Below are positions 27,502 through 36,631 of a stretch of 47,400 bases of DNA, piece by piece (the first letter of the stretch is position 1; every line of letters begins with the position of its first letter). Made by a program: the position numbers and the translations under genes. Origin of the DNA: Candidatus Nitrosotenuis sp. (GTDB lineage Archaea; Thermoproteota; Nitrososphaeria; Nitrososphaerales; Nitrosopumilaceae); assembly GCA_004322465.1 (NCBI GenBank), contig SCVO01000054.1, positions 1 through 47,400 on the forward strand, given 5' to 3'. The notes under the pieces were generated by a model, which saw only the letters and a program-made list of their open reading frames with translations, was not told where the DNA came from and did not search any database.

Positions 27502-30255
27502 TTGAAAAAATTTCTAATCGTTCCATTTTTCATTATAATGTCCAGCATACCTCTTGCATACGCACATCCATTCATTGTAAATTCAGATCCAAGTCAATCT
27601 TCAAGTGTCTCAACTGGAATTAATCAAATTGTAATTCATTATTCAGAAACAGTGGAAATTGAATTTAGTGCAATCAAAGTATTAGACAGTAGTGGAAATC
27701 AGATAGACAATAAGGATACAAAATATGTCGGTAACGAATCTACACTTGAAGTTACCACTCCTCCACTAAAAGACGGGATCTATACTGTCACAAGCAAAGT
27801 TCTTTCCAAAGTTGATGGACATCTAGTGGATGAAGCATTTGTCTTTGGTGTTGGTAATGTGTCTGTTCCTCCTCCAAAACCGCGTGACATAACGGACTCG
27901 ATATACTTTCCAGAGGCAGGAGCAAGGCTACCAGGACTAATAGGGCAAGTCGTAGTACTTGGATCTGTAATATCTTCTATTGTGATATGGGGCGCAATGC
28001 GGAAAAAGAACCTCATAAAGGAAAACCTTTCAGAATTACAGAAATTCTACCAGTCCAAGTTTTCTTCTGTTACCGGAATTGGCCTATTCCTGGTTTTTGC
28101 ATCAAACATTTTGATGCTTGTCGTGCAAACATTACGCCTTCAAACATCTGCCTCTGCAGTATTGCAGACATCATTTGGCTCAGTATGGATAATCAGGATG
28201 GCAATAACAGTAGTTTTACTTGCAGTGTGGTTCTTGATGGAAAATAGATCAAATGTTTCAAACAAAAAACAAGGTTTGCTACTAGGATTGTCTTTGATAC
28301 TGATTGGCACTACGACAATAATCGGCCATGGGGCTGCAAGCGAAAAACTTTCTGCAATCACAATTGATTACATACACAATCTGATTGCATCAGTGTGGAT
28401 TGGCGGTGTGATCTTTTTTGGGTTTATTTTGCTCCCCACTCTATCAAAATTAGATAGCAGAAAGAAAGAACTAATCACGTTATTAGCCATTCCGAGATTT
28501 TCATCAATGATAATTATTTCACTTGGAATATTGGTAATCACGGGACCGACACTTTTGTGGTTGTTGGAAGATGACGTTACGCTGCTTACTCAGTCTTCGT
28601 ATGGGTTTTTGATAATGGGAAAAATAGGAGTAGCTTCCATCATGGCAGCAATTGGAGGATATAATCAGTTCAAAATACAAAAGTCTGCAGAAAGGGACAT
28701 CAAATCAAATACAGTTAATGTTCACAGAAAGCTTGGCAGGTCACTAAAAACAGAGGTAGTGCTTGGCGTGATTTTGCTTAGCCTAGTTGCACTGCTGACT
28801 AACTCATCACTGCCTACCAGTCAAGCTCAGCAAACACAAGTACAACAGATTACAAACGGTTTTCAGACGTCAGAGTTTTCTGAAAATGCGAGGTTTGACA
28901 TCAATATTGATCCATTCACAAGCGGTTCCAATACAATCGTCATATCTGTTTTCGATTCTGGTGGAAACCTCCTGCCAGATATCGATAGCCTCAAAGTAAA
29001 GGTTTCAAATCCTCAAAGAAATATTGCTCCAATTGACATTTCAATAAGCAAAGTATCAGATAACAAAAATGAATATCATGGCAGTCTAACGTTTGGCTTC
29101 TCAGGAAACTGGAATGTCGAGATAGAGGCAAAAAGAAAAGATCATGTAAATGAAAGCGTTAGATTTTCAGTGGTAGTAAAGCCTCACATATCTGAGCTAA
29201 AAACGCAGATAGTTGAATACGACATACCAGTAAAGGGAGCAGGACTGCTTTATCCTACATATGACGGCAATGACACTATTTGGATTAGTGATTCATCACA
29301 GCCCCGTCTGTGGAAATTTTCCATAGAGAATAAGCAGTTCAAATCATATACATTCGAGGGAGGCAAGACCACAGTATTTCTAAAAATAGCGTCTGACGGA
29401 CTGGTGTGGTTTACTGACACGCCTGACTCCAAAATAGGATACTTTGATCCAACAACAGAAAAATTCCAGATAGTTTCACTTCCAACAAAATCAATTCCAA
29501 TTGCTTTGGAGACAGATCTTGGCGGAAATATCTGGATTGCACTAGTAGACCAGAACATGCTGCTAAAATATGATCCTGTGACTAGCAAATTTGAAGAACA
29601 TAAAATTCCTACCAATCCATCAGGACCTGCAGCACTTGCACAAGATGCAAATGGGAATATTTGGTTTGCCGAGGCACAGGGTGGAAAAATTGGTGTAATT
29701 GAACCACAGAGTGGAAAGATCAGAGAGTTTGCTCCAGATGGGCTCTTAGGCGAACCATTCGCATTGTTCATCGATTCAGAACAGAACGTCTGGACGTCGG
29801 AACATGTAGGTTTGAACATAGTTAAATTCAATCCATTGCTTGAGACATTTGAAAAAACTCATGTAATTGATCCGCAGGCTGCACCTTTTGGCATGACAGC
29901 AGACAAATTTGGTAACATTTGGCTTGCACAACATACCGTGGACAAATTAGGGGTATACGATCCTACCAGGAGTGAGTTTTCAGAAGTAAGTATTCCCACA
30001 AAAACATCATTTACACAGTTCGTAACTTCAGACAAGGACGGCAATGTCTGGTTTGTTGAGCAGCGCGGAAACAAATTAGGAAGCGTAGTAATCTCCGAGG
30101 CTCCAAGCCAAAGAATTACTCAGGAGCAACCAATGATAAATCTCAGATATTCTGAGCTTGTGTCACCACTTATGATGGCGGGAATAATCGCAACATCGCT
30201 GTTTTTTGTAAAAAGCGTACGTGACAAAAGAAGGCTGGATTCGCTAATCGAATAG
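27502..30255 (+). CDS. CopC-CopD copper-resistance fusion with YtkA/FixH-like domain and C-terminal virginiamycin-B-lyase-like (Vgb) beta-propeller
   Basis: AYAHPFIVNSDPSQSSSV...SKVDGHLVDEAFVFGVG (CopC), eight-TM CopD region, FDINIDPFTSGSNTIVISVFD, repeated GNIWIA/GNIWFAEAQGGKIGVIEP/GNVWFVEQRGNKLG propeller blades. Confidence 0.88.
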   Translation: MKKFLIVPFFIIMSSIPLAYAHPFIVNSDPSQSSSVSTGINQIVIHYSETVEIEFSAIKVLDSSGNQIDNKDTKYVGNESTLEVTTPPLKDGIYTVTSKVLSKVDGHLVDEAFVFGVGNVSVPPPKPRDITDSIYFPEAGARLPGLIGQVVVLGSVISSIVIWGAMRKKNLIKENLSELQKFYQSKFSSVTGIGLFLVFASNILMLVVQTLRLQTSASAVLQTSFGSVWIIRMAITVVLLAVWFLMENRSNVSNKKQGLLLGLSLILIGTTTIIGHGAASEKLSAITIDYIHNLIASVWIGGVIFFGFILLPTLSKLDSRKKELITLLAIPRFSSMIIISLGILVITGPTLLWLLEDDVTLLTQSSYGFLIMGKIGVASIMAAIGGYNQFKIQKSAERDIKSNTVNVHRKLGRSLKTEVVLGVILLSLVALLTNSSLPTSQAQQTQVQQITNGFQTSEFSENARFDINIDPFTSGSNTIVISVFDSGGNLLPDIDSLKVKVSNPQRNIAPIDISISKVSDNKNEYHGSLTFGFSGNWNVEIEAKRKDHVNESVRFSVVVKPHISELKTQIVEYDIPVKGAGLLYPTYDGNDTIWISDSSQPRLWKFSIENKQFKSYTFEGGKTTVFLKIASDGLVWFTDTPDSKIGYFDPTTEKFQIVSLPTKSIPIALETDLGGNIWIALVDQNMLLKYDPVTSKFEEHKIPTNPSGPAALAQDANGNIWFAEAQGGKIGVIEPQSGKIREFAPDGLLGEPFALFIDSEQNVWTSEHVGLNIVKFNPLLETFEKTHVIDPQAAPFGMTADKFGNIWLAQHTVDKLGVYDPTRSEFSEVSIPTKTSFTQFVTSDKDGNVWFVEQRGNKLGSVVISEAPSQRITQEQPMINLRYSELVSPLMMAGIIATSLFFVKSVRDKRRLDSLIE

Positions 30256-30326
30256 ACGCCAGAAATTAGTTTGTTCTTTTCGAACGACATTGCGGTATTA
30301 TCCCACTTTTTCATTAGTTTACGTGT

Positions 30327-31994
30327 ATGCCAAGCAGTGGTCCTAATGAGCCAAAAAAAGGTGCAGGTTACTTTGCAAGTCGACTAAAAGAAAAAGGCGT
30401 TGAGCAACAAGAAGTTCCAAAGGAGTCAACAATACAAGCTGATGCAGATGTTCCAAAATATGGCCAGATATTTGAGGAAAGTAGCAAGTCAATTGCTTCA
30501 ATGGCAGGAGACATGAACGAGACTGCAAAACTTGTCTCATCTATGAAAGATGGACTTGAAAGAGTCAGCAAGGCTGTTAATTTGATAGATATTGGCAATC
30601 CATTATGCGATCCGTTTGGTTCTTGCAGCTACAATGGAGTTGACTTTGCGGCTAAACCAACTAATTCTGACAGCTTAACTCTAGATGAACGAGGTGCGTC
30701 AATGCACGGATCAGAAAAAAGTATTGAGCAATCAAGCGATAATGAATGTGCTGAAATAGGAGATGAAGTATCAGAATATACAACTGACATATCAAGTCTA
30801 AAATTTGACGCTGACTCCATAAAGGACGAACTACAGGAATTCAAAGACAGCATGAAACAAAAAGAGACAGAACTTGTTGAATTTAGAACAAAACTGAATA
30901 ATGCCAGGTTATATGCAAAGGAATTTGCAGGTGTAGGTTTTGCAGACAGAGAATTGGATAATGAAGTAAATCAGTCTAATAATCAGCAGGCACACAATAC
31001 AGAATTCGATGCCATAACTTCTAGTCAATCAATGAATATTGATTCGATACAAGATGATCAAGATCCAAGTAGACTATCAGAAATACGACAAGAGATCAAG
31101 GAAGAAGAAAAAAAATTGTTTGAAATAAGGTGGAAAACAAAAAAAATTGAATCCGAGTACGAGGATAAAAGAGCTGCAAAGGAAGAGCTTGAGGATGTAA
31201 GAGATGAAGTTAGCGAATTGGAAGAAAGAAGAGATCGTCTAAGAGATCAGGTTAAAAAATTAGAAAACCAAAACAAAGAGCCAAGGCAAGAACTAAGAGA
31301 TTTAGAACAAAAAATAGAACAGGCAAAAAAAGAATATGAGGATAAAAGAGCTGCAAAGGAAGAGCTTGAGGATGTAAGAGCAATTCTGGATTATCTAAAG
31401 TTAGACAGAGATGCCTTCAAATCCGATTTGGAGGAATTAAGAGCCAAGATCAAAAAAGCTGAATCCGAGTACGAGGATAAAAGAGCTGCAAAGGAAGAGC
31501 TTGAGGATGTAAGACTTTCGGTCTCCATGTTAAGGGCGGAAAAAGAAACACTTGCAACAAATCTCGAAGAATTACGCTCAAAGATCAAAAAAGCTGAATC
31601 CGAGTACGAGGATAAAAGAGCTGCAAAGGAAGAGCTTGGTGAATTTAATGCTGCTTTAACCCATCTAAAATTAGAAAAGGAGTTATTGACAACAGAACTA
31701 AGCGATTTAAAAATAAGAGTAAAAAAGACAGAATTAGAATATACGGAAAAAAAAGTAGCGAATGAAAGTTTGGCAGAGGTAAGAGAAGTTTTGACATACT
31801 TAAAGCCGGAAAGGGACTCTCTAAAGATTGAATTGAACCATTTGCGAATCAAGATAGAAAAACTCGAGGAGAATTATGATGAGATAAACTCTAGGAAAAG
31901 AGAAATTCAGATGGAGTATGATGATTTGAAATACAGATTCAAAAAGCTTGAATCTGAATACGAGGATAAAAAAAATTCATTTAGGCTTCACTAG
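30327..31994 (+). CDS. Large cytosolic coiled-coil protein with internal repeats
   Basis: Repeated ESEYEDKRAAKEELEDVR blocks; no TM; heptad-like E/K/L composition. Confidence 0.8.
   Translation: MPSSGPNEPKKGAGYFASRLKEKGVEQQEVPKESTIQADADVPKYGQIFEESSKSIASMAGDMNETAKLVSSMKDGLERVSKAVNLIDIGNPLCDPFGSCSYNGVDFAAKPTNSDSLTLDERGASMHGSEKSIEQSSDNECAEIGDEVSEYTTDISSLKFDADSIKDELQEFKDSMKQKETELVEFRTKLNNARLYAKEFAGVGFADRELDNEVNQSNNQQAHNTEFDAITSSQSMNIDSIQDDQDPSRLSEIRQEIKEEEKKLFEIRWKTKKIESEYEDKRAAKEELEDVRDEVSELEERRDRLRDQVKKLENQNKEPRQELRDLEQKIEQAKKEYEDKRAAKEELEDVRAILDYLKLDRDAFKSDLEELRAKIKKAESEYEDKRAAKEELEDVRLSVSMLRAEKETLATNLEELRSKIKKAESEYEDKRAAKEELGEFNAALTHLKLEKELLTTELSDLKIRVKKTELEYTEKKVANESLAEVREVLTYLKPERDSLKIELNHLRIKIEKLEENYDEINSRKREIQMEYDDLKYRFKKLESEYEDKKNSFRLH
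31149..31638. repeat. Four near-identical in-frame repeats (GAGGATAAAAGAGCTGCAAAGGAAGAGCTT core) within the coiled-coil gene
   Basis: Core starts at 31161, 31338, 31473, 31608 (spacing 59, 45, 45 codons); 31446-31503 and 31581-31638 are identical over 58 bp. Confidence 0.92.
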
Positions 31995-32830
31995 ATAGTT
32001 TTTTGTATATCTTGGGACTTTCCTATGACATTAACATATTTGAAGACAAGTGTACCAACTAGCATAGCTACAGATATCATTACAATCATTCCTGATGGTG
32101 CCAAATCAAGATAATATGATAAAATTATTCCACTGACAACGGAGATAACTGACATTGATATTGAGAGCATTACTGTTTTTTTGAATCCTTTCCCAAACAT
32201 GATTGCAGTAATGTTTGGCAGTACAATTAATGCAGATATGAGCAAAATTCCAACTAAACGCATAGACGTGATTACAGTAATACTTGCTAGCACTACAAAA
32301 ATGTAATTCAGCTTGTCCGTGTTTATTCCGCTTACTTTGGCCTGTTCTTCATCAAATGTCATATGTAGTAATTGCTTTCGTAATGCAACAAGTGTTGCAA
32401 CTATACCGCTGCTTATTCCAAGTATGAGCAATGTATCCTCAAAACTGATCAACAGGATGCTGCCAAAAAGAAAGCTGAACAGATCAACTTTGAATCCACC
32501 AGTTGCACTAATTAGCAACACTCCAATTCCAAGGCCAGATACCAAAAGCACAGCAATTGCGGCATCACCGGAAATCTTGGTGCTTTTTCTTAGCCTCGTT
32601 ATGCCTAATGCGCCCAAGACGGATACAATAAACGCAGTCCATAATGGATAGATTCCAGTAAACAAGCCAAGTGAAATTCCTCCAAATGCCATGTGAGAAA
32701 GTGCATCGCCAAAAAGAGAATAACGTCTCAAGACTAGAAACATTCCCATCAGAGAACAAATTATCGCAATTGCTACTCCAGCTACTAGTCCCTTTTGAAT
32801 GAAACTATAACCTAGAATTTCAAGAGTCAT
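31991..32830 (-). CDS. Metal ABC transporter permease (ZnuB/MntB family)
   Basis: ALSHMAFGGISLGLF, MTFDEEQAKVSGI, MRLVGILLISALIVLPNITA motifs of ABC-3 family. Confidence 0.93.
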   Translation of the reverse strand: MTLEILGYSFIQKGLVAGVAIAIICSLMGMFLVLRRYSLFGDALSHMAFGGISLGLFTGIYPLWTAFIVSVLGALGITRLRKSTKISGDAAIAVLLVSGLGIGVLLISATGGFKVDLFSFLFGSILLISFEDTLLILGISSGIVATLVALRKQLLHMTFDEEQAKVSGINTDKLNYIFVVLASITVITSMRLVGILLISALIVLPNITAIMFGKGFKKTVMLSISMSVISVVSGIILSYYLDLAPSGMIVMISVAMLVGTLVFKYVNVIGKSQDIQKTI

Positions 32831-32832
32831 TT

Positions 32833-33627
32833 CTAACCATGATCATGCATATGCATTTGCATTGCAGATTCGGCATATGTTTTTAGTAATTCCTTATTTG
32901 AGAAAAATTCTTCTTTTTCACCATGAAAGAACAGTTTTCTGTTCATGCATGCAACTCTGTTCGCAAGTTTTGATATTGCTTCTAAATCATGAGATGACCA
33001 CACAATTGTGATCTTGTTTTCGGTGTTTATTTTTTTTAGAACATTGTAAAACTTATTTTGTGCATCCACGTCAACACCAGTTACCGGCTCATCTAATATC
33101 AGAAGCACCGGATCTTTTACCAAAGCTTTCGCAATAAAGACGCGTTGAAGTTCTCCTCCCGAGAGATCGCCTATTCTTCTGTCCTTTAACGATTCAAGTC
33201 CTGCCGTTTTCAACGATTCTAAAACCTTGTCACTATCTTTTCCTACTTTATGATATAATAGATTCCAAGAATAACCACATTTTTTTAACAATGCGGATCC
33301 TTTGCGTATCTTTTTTTCTGGAATCAATCCCATTGATACTACTTCAGACACGGTTGCCGGAAAGTTTGGCTCAAAGACTACTTTTTGAGAGACATAGCCT
33401 ATCAATGGCAGAAGTGGCTGATAGTCTTCCTCATCATAACCAAATAGTTTTATTTTTCCACTGTGATTTTGCATTCCAATTATAGCTTTGAACAAGGTGG
33501 TCTTGCCTGCACCATTTGGCCCTACTATTCCGAGTAAATCGCCTTCTTTTACATCAAAATTGATCCTATCTACGGCTAAATGACCATTATATTTTATGGA
33601 AACGTCAGATACTTCTAATACGTTCAT
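32833..33627 (-). CDS. Metal ABC transporter ATP-binding protein (ZnuC family)
   Basis: GPNGAGKTTLFKAI Walker A, LSGGELQRVFIAKAL signature, LLILDEPVTGVD Walker B. Start MNVLEV at 33627. Confidence 0.95.
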   Translation of the reverse strand: MNVLEVSDVSIKYNGHLAVDRINFDVKEGDLLGIVGPNGAGKTTLFKAIIGMQNHSGKIKLFGYDEEDYQPLLPLIGYVSQKVVFEPNFPATVSEVVSMGLIPEKKIRKGSALLKKCGYSWNLLYHKVGKDSDKVLESLKTAGLESLKDRRIGDLSGGELQRVFIAKALVKDPVLLILDEPVTGVDVDAQNKFYNVLKKINTENKITIVWSSHDLEAISKLANRVACMNRKLFFHGEKEEFFSNKELLKTYAESAMQMHMHDHG

Positions 33628-33797
33628 TGGCACTCAAGTCCTATCTTTAGATTTTGTACATTCTCACTCATTTTATCCAAGTGCGTAACACCATCTGACA
33701 TTTCTTGGTTTAGTCCTTGCTTAGGAACGCTTGCTACAATCATAACCGCTGTTATGATTATGACAGTTACAGTACCAATTACTAGTGGCTTTTTCAC
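33624..33797 (-). CDS. 57-aa small membrane-anchored protein coupled to the ABC ATPase (GTG start proposed; absent from ORF track)
   Basis: Own translation: MKKPLVIGTVTVIIITAVMIVASVPKQGLNQEMSDGVTHLDKMSENVQNLKIGLECQ*; stop overlaps the ATG of the ATPase (ATGA). Confidence 0.65.
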   Translation of the reverse strand: MKKPLVIGTVTVIIITAVMIVASVPKQGLNQEMSDGVTHLDKMSENVQNLKIGLECQ

Positions 33798-33813
33798 ATC
33801 ATTTTATGCGTAT

Positions 33814-33846
33814 AATTATTAATAAATCTATAAAAAGTTAATAATT
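33814..33846. promoter_or_regulatory. Perfect 9-bp inverted repeat AATTATTAA-N15-TTAATAATT in the NikR-like/ABC divergent promoter
   Basis: Arms 33814-33822 and 33838-33846; second dyad GTTAT-CTTT-ATAAC at 33853-33866. Confidence 0.45.
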
Positions 33847-33887
33847 TTAATGGTTATCTTTATAACAAATTTAATAATAAATTAATC

Positions 33888-34271
33888 ATGCCAATTGTGT
33901 CCATTTCGTTAAACGATGAGATGCTAACGGAACTCGACAAATTGCAAAAATCAATGGGCTTTACTGGCAGATCAGAGGCAATCAGGGCAGGGATAAGAAA
34001 TTTTGTTTCGGAGGAAAGGCAAAAAAATGAACTATCGGGAAACGTGCACGCAATTCTACTTGTAGTGCATAATGACGAATTTGATCACATTATTGCCGGA
34101 ATGAAACATAGTTTTGAAGACTTGATTACTACACAGCTGCATAGCAAAATTCATGGTAACAAATGCGTCGAGCTATTCATGTTAGATGGAGAGGCAGAGC
34201 GGATCAACTTAATCACAAAAAATTTTCAAACAAATAAAAAAATGGATACAGTCAAACTAGTCACGTTATGA
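33888..34271 (+). CDS. NikR-like ribbon-helix-helix metalloregulator
   Basis: VSISLNDEMLTELDKLQKSMGFTGRSEAIRAGIRNFV (RHH) + ACT-like HAILLVVHNDEFDHII...MKHSFEDLITTQLHSKIHGNKCVELFMLDG. Confidence 0.9.
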   Translation: MPIVSISLNDEMLTELDKLQKSMGFTGRSEAIRAGIRNFVSEERQKNELSGNVHAILLVVHNDEFDHIIAGMKHSFEDLITTQLHSKIHGNKCVELFMLDGEAERINLITKNFQTNKKMDTVKLVTL

Positions 34272-35653
34272 TTAGAACTAGATCATTGTCAATACTGATA
34301 GTTTGTATTTTATCGGCAATAATGATTGTACCAATTTCTAATGCATATGGTCATGGTCTAGGTCTTGATACAATAAAATCAGTAGATGTAAATGGTAAAA
34401 AAATTTCCATAACCACAGAAATAACTCCTACGGATTTTACGGAAAATAAGGAAAAGAGGATTACCATAAGTGCTATTGATTCTCAAACAGGCCAAAATGC
34501 AAACAATACGACATTCTTGATTGGATTGTACCATGAGGGAAAGATGGTTTTTAGGAATTATTTTTTTGCGGCAAACGGCATAGTCAATATTAAGGTAAAC
34601 CCAACAATGAATGGAAACGCTACAATTACTGGCCAGAAAGACAATCTCCTTGGAGCATGGTATGAAACCAATTCTAAACCAATAGAGCTTACAGGTCCAG
34701 TTTTTAGTTCTGGTGGATTATATCACTTTGAAATTGAGATTAGGACCATCGACAGGCCAACCAACATAGTAGAAAACTTGGGCACATATGTGGCAGACAT
34801 TACCATACCAACAAAGCAACAATTTGATGAAAAGGACAAGGCTGGGAATGATGTCATGTTTGGTATAAAATCATATTATGATAAAATATCAAATTTTGAC
34901 TATGATTCAAACACAAATATCGTAAATTTTGAGATGCCTTTTGACTGGAGTGAGCAGAACATCTCTCATATACCTGTTGTTCACGTGGAATTTCATTTTC
35001 CAAAGAAATTTGGTGATTTTTTTGTTCCAAGCTATGCCGGCAAGGTAAACGGAATTGAGCTGTTCAAATCAGCTACAACGATTGATGACTATTCGGATGA
35101 GAATGAGAGAATAGTTCATTTTATTTTGTCACAGGATGAGCTGAAATTCCTCAAACAAGCCCAAAAAAAGATTGGTATCGACAAGCCAGAAAACATGAAG
35201 TTTACGCTAGAGGTGAGCAATACTGTTGTCTTTCCAATGGTAGCTATGACAAAAAACGAAGAGATACAGGTGGATTTGTCGTGGGATCCAATAATAGTTG
35301 AGCCAGGAAAGGATACAAGGTTCATTTACACTTTTCGTGATGCAAAGACGGGAGAGCCCCTTCGTAACACCTCTTATGATTTTATTTTAATTCAAAATGA
35401 AAAACAGATCTACAAGAAATCAGGAAATGCACAAATCGGTGGCGACTATTCGGATTACATGTTTTCTGATGGACAGTCAGGTCACACAAGGATACGATTC
35501 GAAAATCTAAGAGGTACTGATATGAATACTGAATTTGGATTAATGGTTGTACCGGAGTTTGGTCCGATTGCATGTATAATATTCACTGTTGCGATGTCAT
35601 CTATTTTGATTATTAGAAAGAATTCTTTTGCAGATCTAGTTGCGTATAGATAG
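34268..35653 (+). CDS. Secreted Ig-like-domain protein with PEFG-CTERM motif
   Basis: Signal peptide; paralogous to CDS 22458-24092; C-terminal VPEFGPIACIIFTVAMSSILII; ATGA overlap with the NikR-like gene. Confidence 0.85.
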   Translation: MIRTRSLSILIVCILSAIMIVPISNAYGHGLGLDTIKSVDVNGKKISITTEITPTDFTENKEKRITISAIDSQTGQNANNTTFLIGLYHEGKMVFRNYFFAANGIVNIKVNPTMNGNATITGQKDNLLGAWYETNSKPIELTGPVFSSGGLYHFEIEIRTIDRPTNIVENLGTYVADITIPTKQQFDEKDKAGNDVMFGIKSYYDKISNFDYDSNTNIVNFEMPFDWSEQNISHIPVVHVEFHFPKKFGDFFVPSYAGKVNGIELFKSATTIDDYSDENERIVHFILSQDELKFLKQAQKKIGIDKPENMKFTLEVSNTVVFPMVAMTKNEEIQVDLSWDPIIVEPGKDTRFIYTFRDAKTGEPLRNTSYDFILIQNEKQIYKKSGNAQIGGDYSDYMFSDGQSGHTRIRFENLRGTDMNTEFGLMVVPEFGPIACIIFTVAMSSILIIRKNSFADLVAYR

Positions 35654-36241
35654 AAGTTTTTTTGCGTTGATTGGATCCAATATTATTAACATTCTCAATC
35701 TAAGATCACTTTGTGAGTTAAATTCAGCATCGCACGCAATTAACGATTGAGTTTCTATTCCAATGTCAGATGCAGGAATCTCAAGTAGTGATCTAAATGT
35801 GTCAATGGCAAATCCGGGTATGTCAGACGTAGTTTTACAGTGTTTTTCATCAGCTAAGGCGTTGAAAAACGAGCCTGAAAGGATGTTTCCTGTTTCTGAA
35901 AGCGAGGATTTGCTTAATTTGGAAAATGTTCCTAACTTTTTTATTCCAAGTAATTTTGCAGCAAATCTTTTTCCGTCTTTTTCTGGCATGTAATACAATA
36001 TTCCAACATCAATATCCCCCGTCTGTTTTAGGTAAACTGCAGACATGTCCACAGAATCAGAAAACGCCGGAGTTAGCTCATCAAGCTCAGATATGTCCAG
36101 TAGTTTTGTCTTGCCGATCTTATAATCAAATGACTCTCCAAGCATTGTTGAAAGAGATTCAACTGTCTTTGTTGAAATACATCTGTTAAAAATTTCAGAA
36201 AGTTGTTCGAGATCATGGTCAGTTATGGCATAGGTTTGCAT
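35636..36241 (-). CDS. cheC: CheC-like CheY-P phosphatase family protein (no docking tail)
   Basis: LSETGNILSGSFFNALADEKHCKTTSDIP (ExxN...P motif). Confidence 0.85.
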   Translation of the reverse strand: MQTYAITDHDLEQLSEIFNRCISTKTVESLSTMLGESFDYKIGKTKLLDISELDELTPAFSDSVDMSAVYLKQTGDIDVGILYYMPEKDGKRFAAKLLGIKKLGTFSKLSKSSLSETGNILSGSFFNALADEKHCKTTSDIPGFAIDTFRSLLEIPASDIGIETQSLIACDAEFNSQSDLRLRMLIILDPINAKKLLSIRN

Positions 36242-36250
36242 GTTATGTTC

Positions 36251-36631
36251 CTATTTTTGTCTCATAACTTTGTTTAATACAAGACCAACATTACTTCGAT
36301 CAAACGGCTTTACAATGTAGTCTCGTGCTCCAATCTTCATCGCATCCTGTACAATTTGTTTTTGTTCTACGGATGTTACCATTACCACCTTTGCAGTAGG
36401 ATCAATTTTCATAATAGCACGTAATGCCTGTATGCCATCAGCCCTTGGCATGTTCACATCCATTGTAACAAGATCCGGCTTTTGTGCTTGGTATGCCTTT
36501 ACTCCTTCAACACCATCTGCAGCCTCAATTACTTCGGTGGCAAGACCGTTTCCCTTTACAATGTCCTTTAAGACAGTTCTCATGAACGAAGCATCGTCAA
36601 CTACAAGAATTTTTTTGGCAGAATAGCTCAT
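36251..36631 (-). CDS. cheY: Chemotaxis response regulator CheY
   Basis: KILVVDDASFMRTVL...LVTMDVNMPRADGI...VMVTSV...GARDYIVKPFD. Confidence 0.97.
   Translation of the reverse strand: MSYSAKKILVVDDASFMRTVLKDIVKGNGLATEVIEAADGVEGVKAYQAQKPDLVTMDVNMPRADGIQALRAIMKIDPTAKVVMVTSVEQKQIVQDAMKIGARDYIVKPFDRSNVGLVLNKVMRQK

Noticed and set aside
31149-31638. Regularly spaced repeats considered as a CRISPR-like array
   Set aside because: Spacing is a multiple of 3, repeats and spacers are all in one open frame, and no cas genes are nearby
31391-31852. Minus-strand ORF with repeats opposite the coiled-coil gene
   Set aside because: Antisense of a repetitive coding region; repeats simply mirror the sense strand
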